53,258 nt of DNA from DATGKK01 sp035294725 (GCA_035294725.1 DATGKK010000006.1:1-53258); one strand, 5' to 3'; counted from the first letter of the stretch, positions 6,212 to 14,962 are shown. Numbers and translations are program-made. Notes: a model not told the origin generated them from the letters alone.

Positions 6212-8587
6212 GTGCCCGACCACTCCGCCCCTGACCCGTCTGCCTCGCGCTGGCGAGGCGCCGGTGGCGCGTCCCCGGCGCGCCCGGGTGCAGAACCGGC
6301 CCGCAGGCCGCAGGCTGAGCACGACGGACCCCGGCGCGGTCAGGGACCTTCGCGGCCGAACCTCCGCCCCGCCCCCGGAGTGAGGGCCCCGTCGCGGAGC
6401 GCCGGCGGCGCCCGCCGGACGGGTGCCGGGCGCCCTTCGCCGGTGCGCCCCGGCCCCCGCGGTGCGCCGCCCGGCGCTGCCTCGCTCGACCCGGCGGCAC
6501 GCCGCGCGCTCGCGAGGCAGCGGAGGCTGAGGCGCCGCCGCGCCGGCCTCACCCGGCTCGCGGTCCTCCTCGCGCTCCTCGCCCTCGGGCTCGGCCTGGC
6601 GGTCTCGGCCCTCACCGGGGGGCCGGCAGCCAGCCGCACCACGGGCGGCGAGCGCCGGGGCAATCTCGGCGCGGCCGGCGGCATCGACGCGACCGCGGCC
6701 GAGATGCCGGCCGTCGAGGCCGGCCTCCTCCCGTGGCGGCTCGCGACCGCCGTCTCGCGCGAGGTGGTCCTGCCCTCGCGCGGCGGGACGTCGCTCGTCG
6801 TGGTGGGCGGGCTCCTCCAAGATGGCAGCTCCTCCTCGGCCGTGGTGGAGGTCGATCCCTCGACCGGATCGGCCCGCCAGGTCGGCACGCTGGCCGCGCC
6901 GGTGCACGACGCGGCCGGCGTGGATCTCGGCAACGAGGGGCTCGTCCTCGGGGGCGGCTCGAGCGTGCCGGTCGCAACGGTGGAGCAGCTGGCGAGCCTC
7001 GCCGGGGCCGGGTCGGGGCCGGCGAACGCGACGCGGATCGGCTCGCTTCCCGGTGCCCGCGCCGACGCCTCGGCCGTCGTGATCGGCTCCACCGCGTATG
7101 TCGTCGGGGGCTACAGCGGCCAGCGCGCGGACGCCGCCGTCCTCGCCACCTCGAACGGCAGGACCTACCGGGTCGTGGCGAACCTGCCCGATCCGGTGCG
7201 GTACGCCGCCGTCGCAGCCTTCAAGGGCAGGATCTACGTCTTCGGCGGCGACGCGGCCTCAGGGCCGCGCGCCGGCGCCCCCGTCTCGGCCGTGCAGGTC
7301 GTCGACCCCGCCACACGCTCGGCTGTTGTCGCCGGCCACCTGCCCCAGCCGCTCGAGGGCGCGGCGGCGGCCGTGCTCGACGGGCATCTCATCGTGGCAG
7401 GCGGGAGCACCCTTCCTGCCTCGGCGAGCCCGAGGCAGGCTCCCTCGGTGACCGGCGCCATCTACGACTGGAGCACCGGGGCGCACCGGGCGCTGCTCGC
7501 CGGACACCTGTTCACCCCCGTCTCCCATGCCGGCGTCGCCGTGCTCGGCAACCGGGCCTGGCTCGTCGGCGGCGAGACGGCGCCGAACGAGGAGACGACC
7601 GCGGTCCAGATGTTCGAGCCGAACCCCCGTTTCGGGGTCGCCGGGAAGCCGGGAGCGGGATCGCCGTACTACGGGGACACGCTCCTCATCGCGGACCGGG
7701 GCAACAACCGGCTCCTCGCGCTGAACGACACCGGCAGGATCATCTGGCAGTACCCGGGCCCGGGGAAGCCGGCGCCGCCGGGAGGCTTCTACTTCCCCGA
7801 CGACGCCTTTTTCATCCGCCACGGCACGGCGATCATCTCGAACCAGGAGGAGAACGACACGGTCGTCGAGATCGGCTACCCCTCCGGCAAGGTGCTGTGG
7901 CAGTACGGCCACCCCCGCCAGCCCGGATCGCTCCCCGGCTACCTCGACAACCCGGACGACGCCTACCTGTTGAAGAACGGGGAGATCACGGTGGCGGACC
8001 CGATGAACTGCAGGGTCCTCATCATCGACCCGGCGACGAAGAAGGTCCTCCACCAGATCGGCACCCCGGGCACGTGCGAGCACCAGCCGCCGACCTACCT
8101 CGGGTCGCCGAACGGCGACACCCCGCTGCCCGACGGCGACATCCTTGTCTCGGAGATCAACGGCTCGTGGATCGACGAGTTCACGCTCACGGGCCGGCTC
8201 GTCTGGACGGTCCATCTCCCGATCGGCTACCCGAGCGACCCCCAGTACCTCGGCAACGGGAGGTACCTCGTGGCCGACTACGAGAAGCCCGGGGCCTTCA
8301 TCGAGTTCGACCGCAACGGCCACATCTTCTACCGGTACGGGCCCGCGAGCGGCACCGGCGAGCTCAACATGCCCTCGCTCGTCGAGTCGCTCCCCTCCGG
8401 GGTCCTCATGGCCAACGACGACCACAACGACCGGATGATGGCGATCGACCCCGCCACGGGTGCCCTCGTCTGGCAGTACGGCCACGACGGCGTGCCGGGA
8501 ACGGCGCCGGGCTACCTCTACAAGCCGGACGGGTTCGACATCCTCGGGCCGGGCGGCACCTTCCCGACCCACCCCGCGACGGGCTGA
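6212..8587 (+). CDS. Exported two-propeller protein (kelch repeats plus PQQ/NHL-like repeats)
   Basis: 791 residues. Residues 1-105 are a basic, Pro/Gly/Ala-rich cytoplasmic segment; one membrane helix lies at about 112-130. The first extracytoplasmic block (about 185-470) has kelch-type strands: LVVVGGLL, GLVLGGGSS, AYVVGGYSG, IYVFGGDAA, LIVAGGST and AWLVGGETA. The second block (about 485-785) has propeller repeats such as LLIADRGNNRLLALN followed by IIWQYP, KVLWQYGHP and LVWQYGHDG, like PQQ or NHL propellers. No catalytic signature is visible. The GTG start is tentative because the Arg-rich N-terminus is low-complexity. No operon partner: both flanking genes are on the other strand. Confidence 0.7.
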   Translation: MPDHSAPDPSASRWRGAGGASPARPGAEPARRPQAEHDGPRRGQGPSRPNLRPAPGVRAPSRSAGGARRTGAGRPSPVRPGPRGAPPGAASLDPAARRALARQRRLRRRRAGLTRLAVLLALLALGLGLAVSALTGGPAASRTTGGERRGNLGAAGGIDATAAEMPAVEAGLLPWRLATAVSREVVLPSRGGTSLVVVGGLLQDGSSSSAVVEVDPSTGSARQVGTLAAPVHDAAGVDLGNEGLVLGGGSSVPVATVEQLASLAGAGSGPANATRIGSLPGARADASAVVIGSTAYVVGGYSGQRADAAVLATSNGRTYRVVANLPDPVRYAAVAAFKGRIYVFGGDAASGPRAGAPVSAVQVVDPATRSAVVAGHLPQPLEGAAAAVLDGHLIVAGGSTLPASASPRQAPSVTGAIYDWSTGAHRALLAGHLFTPVSHAGVAVLGNRAWLVGGETAPNEETTAVQMFEPNPRFGVAGKPGAGSPYYGDTLLIADRGNNRLLALNDTGRIIWQYPGPGKPAPPGGFYFPDDAFFIRHGTAIISNQEENDTVVEIGYPSGKVLWQYGHPRQPGSLPGYLDNPDDAYLLKNGEITVADPMNCRVLIIDPATKKVLHQIGTPGTCEHQPPTYLGSPNGDTPLPDGDILVSEINGSWIDEFTLTGRLVWTVHLPIGYPSDPQYLGNGRYLVADYEKPGAFIEFDRNGHIFYRYGPASGTGELNMPSLVESLPSGVLMANDDHNDRMMAIDPATGALVWQYGHDGVPGTAPGYLYKPDGFDILGPGGTFPTHPATG

Positions 8588-8606
8588 AGGGCGAGGGCCC
8601 GGACGG

Positions 8607-9659
8607 TCAGGCCGGCCGAGGCTCTGTGGCCGGCCAGGCGAGGGCCGGTCCGGCGGCGGCGAGCGCCACCTCCTCGCCGGCGGCGGCCCTGGGCCGGCCC
8701 CCGGCGCGGACGCGGACCGGCTCGGCGAGCCCCGGCACCTCCACGACGAGCACGCTGTCATGCCCGTAGTACTCGCACTCGAGGACGCGCCCCGGCGCGC
8801 CGGCGGGCGCGAGTGGGACCACCTCGAGCTGCTCAGGCCGGAGGAGGACGGTCACCGCCCCGGTCAGGCCGGAGCAGGCCTGCTCGAGCGCCACCTCTCC
8901 GAGCGCCGTCGTGGCCCGCCCACCTGCCGCCTGCCCGGCGAGCAGGTTGGCCTCTCCGAGGAAGCGGGCAACGGCGGGGTCGGCGGGGGCGGCATAGAGG
9001 CGGTCCGGCGCCGCGAGCTGGCGGATGCGGCCGTGCTGCACCACCCCGACGAGATCGGCGGTGGAGAGGGCTTCCTCCTGGTCGTGGGTGACGAGCAGCG
9101 CGGTGACCCGAGCCCGGCGGAGCACTCGCACCACGTCGGCCCTGAGGCTTGCGCGAAGCCCTGCGTCGAGGGCCGAGAACGGCTCGTCGAGGAGCACCAC
9201 GGCCGGCTCCGGGGCAAGGGCGCGGGCGAGCGCCACCCGCTGCTGCTGACCACCCGAGAGCTGGTGGGGGTAGCGCTCACCCATCCCCGTCATGCCGACG
9301 AGCTCGAGCAGCTCGGCGACCCGGCTCCGGCGGTCCTCCCGGCGGCGGAGGCCGAAGGCGATGTTCCGCGCCACCGTGAGGTGGGGGAAGAGCGCCCCTT
9401 CCTGGGGGACAAGGCCGATCCGGCGCCGCTCCGGGGCGACGAAGCAGTGTGGCCCGTCGACCAGGTGCCCGCCGATCCGGATCGTCCCGGCGTCGGGGCG
9501 CTCGAGGCCTGCCACCATGCGCAGGAGCGTCGTCTTGCCGCTCCCGCTCTCGCCGAGCACGGCGGTGACCGACCCGTCGGGAACCTCGAGGTCGAGGCCC
9601 TCGAGCACTACGTGGTGGCCGAACGACTTCGAGACGCCCTCGAGAAGGATCCCGCTCAC
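8607..9659 (-). CDS. Ferric iron ABC transporter ATPase
   Basis: 350 residues. Walker A GESGSGKTT (about 36-44), Q-loop VPQEGALFP, signature LSGGQQQRVALARAL, Walker B VVLLDEPFSALDA and H-loop TALLVTHDQEEAL are all intact. The C-terminal third is a TOBE-like regulatory domain (VTVLLRPEQLEVV), as in FbpC/PotA-type importers. It energises uptake by the adjacent permease. The GTG start overlaps the permease stop by 4 bases (GTGA), placing it last in the binding protein-permease-ATPase operon, which probably responds to the iron boxes at 12290-12326. Iron specificity is deduced from the binding protein. Confidence 0.88.
   Translation of the reverse strand: MSGILLEGVSKSFGHHVVLEGLDLEVPDGSVTAVLGESGSGKTTLLRMVAGLERPDAGTIRIGGHLVDGPHCFVAPERRRIGLVPQEGALFPHLTVARNIAFGLRRREDRRSRVAELLELVGMTGMGERYPHQLSGGQQQRVALARALAPEPAVVLLDEPFSALDAGLRASLRADVVRVLRRARVTALLVTHDQEEALSTADLVGVVQHGRIRQLAAPDRLYAAPADPAVARFLGEANLLAGQAAGGRATTALGEVALEQACSGLTGAVTVLLRPEQLEVVPLAPAGAPGRVLECEYYGHDSVLVVEVPGLAEPVRVRAGGRPRAAAGEEVALAAAGPALAWPATEPRPA
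8610..8635. terminator. Perfect inverted repeat at converging gene ends
   Basis: GGCCGGCC at 8610-8617 and again at 8628-8635 form an 8-bp perfect stem with a 10-base loop. It lies inside the last codons of the ABC ATPase gene and 22 bases beyond the stop of the propeller gene, so it could act as a shared terminator. No T-tract follows. Confidence 0.35.
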
Positions 9660-11251
9660 GAGCCGGCTCCTCGCGCCGTCCGCCGGTCGAAGACCCGGCT
9701 CAAAAGGAAGCCGGGCACCGCCGAGAGCAGGATCATGGTGGCGGCGTAGGGTGCGGCCGCTCCGTAGGAGACGTTCGTGGTGAAGGCCCAGAACTGCGTG
9801 GCGAGGGTCTCGACGTTGTTCGGCACGAGCAGCAGCGTGGCGGTGAGCTCGGTCACCCCTGAGAGGAACACGAGGCAGAAGGCCGCCGCGAGGCCGGGGG
9901 CGACGAGCGGCAGGGTCACCCTCACCCGGGCGCGAAGCGGCCCGGCGCCGAGCGAGCGGGCGACCTCCTCGAGACGCTTGGGCACACGGGCGACCGAGGC
10001 GCGCACGGCGACGAGGGCGAGCGGGAAGAAGATCATCGAGTAGGCCACGACGAGCAGCTCGGGGCTCTCGTAGAGCCAGGGCAGGTAGCGCTCGGTGAAA
10101 AAGACGAGGGCGAGGGCGACGACGAGGCCCGGCAGGGCCTGCAGGACGAAGGCGCTGCGCTCGAGCGCGGCGGTCCATCTCGCCGGACGCCGCACGGCCA
10201 CGAAGGCGACCGGGAGCGCGAGCACGGTCGCTCCGAGGGCGCCGAGCGCGCTGTAGAGGGCCGAGTACCCGGCCGCGCCGGCGACCGAGACGGTGGCCGG
10301 GAGCGTGGAGGATCCCCCTGCCGCGAGCCAGTAGGCGACGACGCCGAGCGGGAAGGCAAGTGCGAGACCGGCGAGGCCGAGCAGGAACGCCAACGCGCAC
10401 GGCAGGGCCCTGCCGAGGTGGTGGCGGCGCAGCGGCGGCAGCGGCACGGACCCTCCACGATCGAGGCGTCCCCGCTCGCGAAACGCCGCCTCTGCCACGA
10501 GCACGACGGCCGAGAGCCCGACGAGCACGAGCGCCGAGCCGGCTGCGTCCGCCGTGGCGAACCCGACCTGCAGCTCGGTGAAGATCGCGGTCGTGAAGGT
10601 CTGAAAGCGGAGGTCCTCAAAGGCTCCGTACTCGGCGAGGAGGGCGAGGCAGACGAGGAGGGAGCCGCCGAGCACCGTCGAGCGCACCTGGCGCAGCGTC
10701 ACCTGGACGAAGGTGCGCAGGCGCGACAGGCCGAGCGCCCGGGCGACGTCCTCGAGCGAGGGGTCGGCGCTCCGCAGGGCGGCGGCCACGGGCAGGTAGA
10801 CGAGCGGGTACAGCCCGAGCGACATGACGAGCACCGCCCCGGCGTAGCCGTGGACCCCTGGGAAGATCGAGGACCACGTCCAGGCGGTGACGAAGTCGGG
10901 CACGGCGAGCGGCAGCACGAGCGCGGTCGCGAGCACGCGCCGGAAGGGGAGGTCCGTCCGCTCGGTGAGCCAGGCGGCACCGGTCCCGAGCACGGCCGCG
11001 ATCACGGTGACGGCAAGGGCGAGGCGGACGGTGTTCCAGGCGAGCCCGAGGATGATCGGCCGGTCGACGAGCGACCAGACCTCGGACCAGCCCGCCTGCG
11101 TGGCCTCGAGGAACAAGAACGCGACCGGCACGAGAAGCCCGGCGACGACGAGGACGGCCGCTCCCGGGGCGAGGAGTGAGCCCCGGCGGCTGCGGCTCGC
11201 CAACCTGGTGACCGGGCCGGGCTCCCGACGGGCCTCGAGGGCGACGCTCAC
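9656..11251 (-). CDS. Ferric iron ABC transporter permease (fused, two-fold)
   Basis: 531 residues with about twelve membrane helices arranged as two homologous halves, each with a BPD_transp_1 domain, as in FbpB. The EAA-type loops are visible in both: EDVARALGLSRLRTFVQ in the first half and EEVARSLGAGPLRARVR in the second. A conserved stretch near the C-terminus (GVTELTATLLLVPNN) is typical of ferric iron permeases. It forms the membrane channel with two copies of the adjacent ATPase. GTG start and stop both share 4-base GTGA overlaps with the neighbouring genes, indicating translational coupling. The frame is open further upstream, but that overlaps the binding protein gene and is not homologous. 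Confidence 0.88.
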   Translation of the reverse strand: MSVALEARREPGPVTRLASRSRRGSLLAPGAAVLVVAGLLVPVAFLFLEATQAGWSEVWSLVDRPIILGLAWNTVRLALAVTVIAAVLGTGAAWLTERTDLPFRRVLATALVLPLAVPDFVTAWTWSSIFPGVHGYAGAVLVMSLGLYPLVYLPVAAALRSADPSLEDVARALGLSRLRTFVQVTLRQVRSTVLGGSLLVCLALLAEYGAFEDLRFQTFTTAIFTELQVGFATADAAGSALVLVGLSAVVLVAEAAFRERGRLDRGGSVPLPPLRRHHLGRALPCALAFLLGLAGLALAFPLGVVAYWLAAGGSSTLPATVSVAGAAGYSALYSALGALGATVLALPVAFVAVRRPARWTAALERSAFVLQALPGLVVALALVFFTERYLPWLYESPELLVVAYSMIFFPLALVAVRASVARVPKRLEEVARSLGAGPLRARVRVTLPLVAPGLAAAFCLVFLSGVTELTATLLLVPNNVETLATQFWAFTTNVSYGAAAPYAATMILLSAVPGFLLSRVFDRRTARGAGS

Positions 11252-12306
11252 GGCAAGAGCCCTGCGAGGCGCATCAGCATCACCGCCTCTGCCCCGTCGC
11301 CGAGCTGCTCGAGGGTGATCGGGTAGGGGCGCAGGGTCGCGAGTGGCGGGAGGCCGGGAGCGGCCGGCACCCCGGAGACGAGGGGGTACTCGAAGCTGTC
11401 GCTCCGGGCGATGATGCGCTGGCCTTCGCGGCTGTCGAGGAAGGCGACGAACCTCTCGGCGTCGCTCCGCATGTCGGAGGAGGCGAGCACGGCCGCCCCT
11501 GACACGTCGAGGACGTAGCCCGGGTTCGCCGGGGCGAGAAACGCGATGCCCGAGTGGAGGCCGCTCGGTCCCACCTCGGCCCGGAGGCGGAACCAGTAGT
11601 ACTGGTCGATGACCCCGAGCTCGGCCTGGCCTGAGTTGACCGCGGCGGTGACGGTCTCGTTGTCGGCGTAGGTGTGGGCGGCCCCATTGGCCTCGATGCC
11701 CGATAGCCAGGCGAGGGCGCGCGCCCGGCCGTAGGCGCGGGCGACGGCCGTCACGACCGGCTGGAAGTCGGTCTCCTCGGGAGCGATGGCGAGCTTGCCC
11801 CGCCAGCGAGGGGTGGCAAGGTCGAGGATGGACCTTGGGAGCTCTCGGCGGCTCAGGCGCTCGGTGTTGTAGACGAGCACGCTCACCCGTGCGGTCACGC
11901 CCACCCAGTCGCCCCGGGGCGAGCGGTCGGCCCGCGGGACCCGATCGAGGATCGAGGTGGGGAGCCGCGCGAGCAGCCCCCGGCTCTGCAGGTACTCGAG
12001 GGCCGGGGTGTTCTCGGTGATGATCACGTCGGCGGGGGAGCTCCGCCCCTCCTGCACGATCTGGTCGGCGAGGATGCTCTCGTCGTCGGAGCGGACGCTC
12101 ACCGGGATCCCCGTCTCGCGCTCGAAGGCCGCCACGAGGGCGGCGGTGGTCTGCGGGTGCTGCCCGTTGTAGACGACGAGCTCGCTGCCCGCACCGGCCG
12201 CCTGGCAGGCTGAGAGCGCGAGGGCGCCCGCGGCGAGGGCCGCCGCCGTCGCGCACCATCTCATCAGGCGGCCCGGCTGCCTGCGAATATCAGGGAAACC
12301 TGACAT
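11248..12306 (-). CDS. Ferric iron-binding lipoprotein (ABC substrate-binding protein)
   Basis: 352 residues. The signal sequence ends in lipobox LSAC with Cys34. The mature part is an FbpA-like type II binding protein beginning LVVYNGQHPQTT; the paired tyrosines Tyr236-Tyr237 (DQYYWFR) match the iron-coordinating tyrosines of FbpA. It captures Fe3+ outside the membrane and delivers it to the permease encoded next. The ATG at 12306 is 8 bases after a TAACCT hexamer, so a leaderless start is likely; an internal ATG at 12264 would give a shorter signal peptide and put both iron boxes in the leader. Expression should be repressed by iron through a DtxR/IdeR-type regulator. Confidence 0.88.
   Translation of the reverse strand: MSGFPDIRRQPGRLMRWCATAAALAAGALALSACQAAGAGSELVVYNGQHPQTTAALVAAFERETGIPVSVRSDDESILADQIVQEGRSSPADVIITENTPALEYLQSRGLLARLPTSILDRVPRADRSPRGDWVGVTARVSVLVYNTERLSRRELPRSILDLATPRWRGKLAIAPEETDFQPVVTAVARAYGRARALAWLSGIEANGAAHTYADNETVTAAVNSGQAELGVIDQYYWFRLRAEVGPSGLHSGIAFLAPANPGYVLDVSGAAVLASSDMRSDAERFVAFLDSREGQRIIARSDSFEYPLVSGVPAAPGLPPLATLRPYPITLEQLGDGAEAVMLMRLAGLLP
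12290..12303. promoter_or_regulatory. Second iron-box-like palindrome (inside start region)
   Basis: TCAGGGAAACCTGA has the same arms (TCAGG/CCTGA) and spacing as the upstream iron box, with a different 4-base centre. The two centres are 23 bp apart, about two helical turns. It covers codons 2-6 of the binding-protein gene if the ATG at 12306 is used. Confidence 0.5.
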
Positions 12307-12312
12307 ACAAGC

Positions 12313-12326
12313 TCAGGTTAGCCTGA
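12313..12326. promoter_or_regulatory. DtxR/IdeR-like iron box overlapping the -10 of the iron transporter
   Basis: TCAGGTTAGCCTGA is a palindrome whose half AGGTTAGCCT equals the core of the DtxR/IdeR consensus (TTAGGTTAGSCTAACCTAA); I count about 13 of 19 matches by eye. On the minus strand it contains TAACCT (12320-12315), placed 8 bases before the ATG of the binding protein, so bound repressor would cover the -10 element. Confidence 0.65.
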
Positions 12327-12331
12327 TTTCT

Positions 12332-12363
12332 CGGTGCCGAAGCGCTCCTGCCTCGGCGCCGCC
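12332..12363 (-). terminator. Hairpin downstream of the amidase gene
   Basis: CGGTGCCGA and TCGGCGCCG can pair over 9 positions (one G-U) around a 13-14-base loop, 15 bases beyond the amidase stop. It may end the amidase/racemase transcript before the iron operon promoter. Confidence 0.35.
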
Positions 12364-12377
12364 GGTGCCCTACCGGC

Positions 12378-13796
12378 TCAGAGCATCGGCCTCCGGCCGC
12401 TCCAGGGTGCGGCCTCCTCGAGCTCTGCCGCGACCTGGAGCAGGAGGTCCTCGCGCCCGTAGCCGGCGACGAGCTGGACCCCGATCGGGAGGCCGTCCGG
12501 GCTCACCTCGAGCGGCAGGGAGATGGCAGGTTGGCCGCTCACGTTGAAGTGGGTCGTGAACGGGACGAGCGCGGCGGTGCGGGCCTGGGTCGCGAACGGC
12601 GCGTCGGCGGGCGGGGTCAGCTCACCGACTCGGGGAGGAGGCTCGCCCAGGGTGGGGGTGAGGAGGAGGTCGTGGTCCTGCCACCACAGCCCGAGCTGGC
12701 GGGTGAAGCGGGCGCTCGCCGCCATCGCCCGCGCGTAGTCGACGGCGCTCGCCGACTCCGCTGCCGTGGCGAGGGCCCAGGTGAGCGGCTCGACGTCGTC
12801 AGGGCCGATCTCGCGGCCGAGCAGCTCCCCGATCCCGAGCACGCTGAGGCGGGTGTTCACGTTCCAGCGGGCCATGAAACGGCGTCCGTTGTCGGGGTCG
12901 TCGAGAGCGGCGGGGTGCTCCTCGACGACGTGGTGGCCGAGCGACTCGAGGAGCCTCGCGGCCGAGTGCACGGCCTGCTCGCAGTGGGGGTGGAGGGTGC
13001 CGTTCGGGGTGTGGGCGAGAAGGCCCACGCGAAGCCCCGTCGGCCGTGTGGAGAGCTCCTCGACGTAGGGGCGGGCCGGCGGCGGCGCGATCGCCATGTC
13101 GCCGGGCCCGGGGCCCGCGGTCGCGTCGAGCAGGGCGGCGCAGTCGCGCACCGACCTCGTGACCACGTGCTGGACCGAGAGCCCGCTCTCGTCGCGGTCC
13201 GGCCCGGCCGTGATGCGGCCCCGTGACGGCTTCAGGCCCACGAGGCCGCACATGCTCGACGGGATGCGGATCGAGCCGCCTCCGTCGCTCGCGTGCGCGA
13301 CGGCGACCATCCCGGCGGCGACGGCCGCCGCGCTCCCGCCGCTCGAGCCTCCGGGCGACCTCGACGTGTCCCACGGGTTGCGGCACGGCCCGTATGCCTC
13401 CGGCTCGGTGACCGGCACGAGGCCGAGCTCGGGAGTGTTCGTCCGGCCGAGGAGCACGAGTCCCGCCCGCCGGTAGCGGGCCGTGAGCCAGCAGTCGGCC
13501 GGCGCCCGCCAGCCCGCCTGTTTGAGCGCCCGGTTCCCGTGGTGGGCAGGGTCGCCGGCCGTGTCGGCGAAGAGGTCCTTTACGAGGAACGGGACCCCGG
13601 TGAACGGACCGGAGGGCAGGCCCGCAGCGATCTCGTCGAGCGCCTCGGAGAAGCGACGGTGGATCACCGCGTTCAGCTCCCCGTCGACCTGCTCGATCCT
13701 CGCGATGGCCGCCTCCGCGAGCTCGCGGGCGCTCACCTCTCCCGTGCGGACGAGGGCGGCCTGCCCCGTCGCGTCGAGCCACATCACGTCGTCCAT
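12378..13796 (-). CDS. Amidase (amidase signature family)
   Basis: 472 residues. The Ser-cisSer-Lys triad of the amidase signature family is complete: Lys73 in FLVKDLF, Ser151 in SPGGSSGGSAAA and nucleophile Ser175 in DGGGSIRIPS. It hydrolyses an amide bond; substrate not predictable. The C-terminal FNVSGQPAISLPLE block is typical of the family. It is not GatA of tRNA amidotransferase as far as context shows, since no gatB or gatC is nearby. It lies 56 bases downstream of the N-acylamino acid racemase gene on the same strand, so a role in cleaving N-acyl amino acids is possible. The start ATG is supported by TACGGT 6 bases upstream (leaderless pattern). Confidence 0.88.
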   Translation of the reverse strand: MDDVMWLDATGQAALVRTGEVSARELAEAAIARIEQVDGELNAVIHRRFSEALDEIAAGLPSGPFTGVPFLVKDLFADTAGDPAHHGNRALKQAGWRAPADCWLTARYRRAGLVLLGRTNTPELGLVPVTEPEAYGPCRNPWDTSRSPGGSSGGSAAAVAAGMVAVAHASDGGGSIRIPSSMCGLVGLKPSRGRITAGPDRDESGLSVQHVVTRSVRDCAALLDATAGPGPGDMAIAPPPARPYVEELSTRPTGLRVGLLAHTPNGTLHPHCEQAVHSAARLLESLGHHVVEEHPAALDDPDNGRRFMARWNVNTRLSVLGIGELLGREIGPDDVEPLTWALATAAESASAVDYARAMAASARFTRQLGLWWQDHDLLLTPTLGEPPPRVGELTPPADAPFATQARTAALVPFTTHFNVSGQPAISLPLEVSPDGLPIGVQLVAGYGREDLLLQVAAELEEAAPWSGRRPML

Positions 13797-13802
13797 GGCC
13801 CG

Positions 13803-13808
13803 ACCGTA
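13803..13808 (-). promoter_or_regulatory. -10 hexamer of a leaderless amidase transcript
   Basis: TACGGT on the minus strand ends 6 bases before the amidase ATG, fitting the TAnnnT pattern of this window. It implies that the amidase can be transcribed apart from the racemase gene. No clear -35. Confidence 0.4.
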
Positions 13809-13852
13809 CGCAATGGGGGGTGGGTCGCGCCCGGCGGCCCGGGCGCTCTGCC

Positions 13853-14962
13853 TCACGCGTCGGCCGAGGACCACCGGCGGGAGGCGAGCCGAGCCACGGC
13901 GGCCCGGTCGACCTCGACCCCGAGGCCCGGGCCGTGCGGCACGCGGATCGTCCCCTCCTCGAGCAGGAAGGGCTCGGTCACGTCCTCGTGGAAGTACCGG
14001 TCCGTCGCCGAGATGTCGCCGGGGAGCGTGAACCCGGGAAGGGTGGCGAGGGCCAGGTTGGCCGCCCGCCCGATCCCGGTCTCGAGCATGCCGCCGCACC
14101 AGACGGGGACTCCTGTGGCGAGGCAGACGTCGTGGACGCGGCGGGCCTCGAGGTAGCCGCCGACCCGGCCGGCTTTGATGTTGACGACGCTGCAGGCGCG
14201 AAGCTCGATGGCGTCGGCCGCGCCCCGCGCCGAGAGGATCGACTCGTCGAGGCAGATCGGCGTGCGCAGCACGCGGGCGAGGGCGGCGTGGCCGAGGAGG
14301 TCCTCCTCGTCGAGCGGCTGCTCGATGAGGAGGAGGTCGAGCTCGTCGAGGGCGGCGAGATGCGGGCCGTCGTCGCGTCCGTAGGCGGTGTTCGCGTCCA
14401 CCTGGAGGGGGAAGCCCGGGCCGAGCAGCTCGCGGACTCGCCGCACCGGCTCGAGGTCGAAGCCCGGCTCGATCTTGAGCTTCACCCGGCGGTAGCCCTC
14501 GTCCCTGTGGGCCGCCACCACGGCGAGGAGGTCGTCCACGGTCTCGGTGATGCCGACCGAGACGCCCGGCGTGACCCGGTCGCCCGTGCCACCGAGCGCG
14601 CTCTGGAGGGAGCGCCCGGCGGCGCGAAGCTCGGCGTCGAGGACGGCGAGCTCGAGGGCGGCCTTCGCCATCCGGTGCCCCTTGAACGGCGAGAGGAGGG
14701 GGACGACCTCGGCGGCGGTGACCTCGCGGGCGGAGAGCAGGGCCGGGACGAAGAGCTTCGTGAGCACGAGGAATGCCGCATCGTTGAACTCCGAGGAGTA
14801 GAGCGGCTCCGAGCTCGTCACGCACTCGCCCCATCCCTCGGCCTCCTCGCCGAGGACCCGCACGAGCAGGGCAGGGCGCACCCGCTCGGTGCCGAACGAG
14901 GTGCGGAACGGCCGCACGAGCGGCAGCTCGACAAGGGCGAGCTCCACTGCGTCGATCTTCAT
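13853..14962 (-). CDS. N-acylamino acid racemase / o-succinylbenzoate synthase (enolase superfamily)
   Basis: 369 residues. All muconate-lactonizing subgroup residues are present: Lys161 and Lys163 in KLKIEPG, Asp189 (VDAN), Glu214 (LIEQPL), Asp239 (CLDES) and Lys263 (NIKAGRVGG). Metal and base numbering coincides with that known for the Amycolatopsis N-acylamino acid racemase (Lys163, Asp189, Glu214, Asp239, Lys263). Enzymes of this family catalyse o-succinylbenzoate synthesis for menaquinone, racemisation of N-succinyl or N-acetyl amino acids, or both. The neighbour is a GNAT acyltransferase overlapping by 4 bases and no menaquinone gene is near, which favours amino acid racemisation. The ATG start overlaps the stop of the acyltransferase gene. 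Confidence 0.87.
   Translation of the reverse strand: MKIDAVELALVELPLVRPFRTSFGTERVRPALLVRVLGEEAEGWGECVTSSEPLYSSEFNDAAFLVLTKLFVPALLSAREVTAAEVVPLLSPFKGHRMAKAALELAVLDAELRAAGRSLQSALGGTGDRVTPGVSVGITETVDDLLAVVAAHRDEGYRRVKLKIEPGFDLEPVRRVRELLGPGFPLQVDANTAYGRDDGPHLAALDELDLLLIEQPLDEEDLLGHAALARVLRTPICLDESILSARGAADAIELRACSVVNIKAGRVGGYLEARRVHDVCLATGVPVWCGGMLETGIGRAANLALATLPGFTLPGDISATDRYFHEDVTEPFLLEEGTIRVPHGPGLGVEVDRAAVARLASRRWSSADA

Noticed and set aside
5297..6907. Minus-strand frame of 536 codons that includes the prenyltransferase
   Set aside because: Only the last 258 residues are homologous to cis-prenyltransferases; the upstream part is Arg/Gly/Pro-rich antisense of the propeller gene.
6733..8769. 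678-codon plus-strand frame inside the propeller gene, and the 500-codon minus-strand frame opposite it
   Set aside because: Arg/Gly/Pro-rich composition typical of shifted frames in high-GC DNA; the kelch and propeller motifs are all in the frame starting at 6212.
9656..12259. Permease reading frame extended to 867 codons
   Set aside because: The first 336 codons are antisense-phase reading of the binding-protein gene in another frame, with no domain; the GTGA overlap at 11248-11251 gives the real start.
12262..12264. Internal ATG as the start of the iron-binding lipoprotein
   Set aside because: It gives a neat signal peptide and leaves both iron boxes in the leader, but has no Shine-Dalgarno, whereas the ATG at 12306 has the -10 at leaderless distance; kept as the alternative only.
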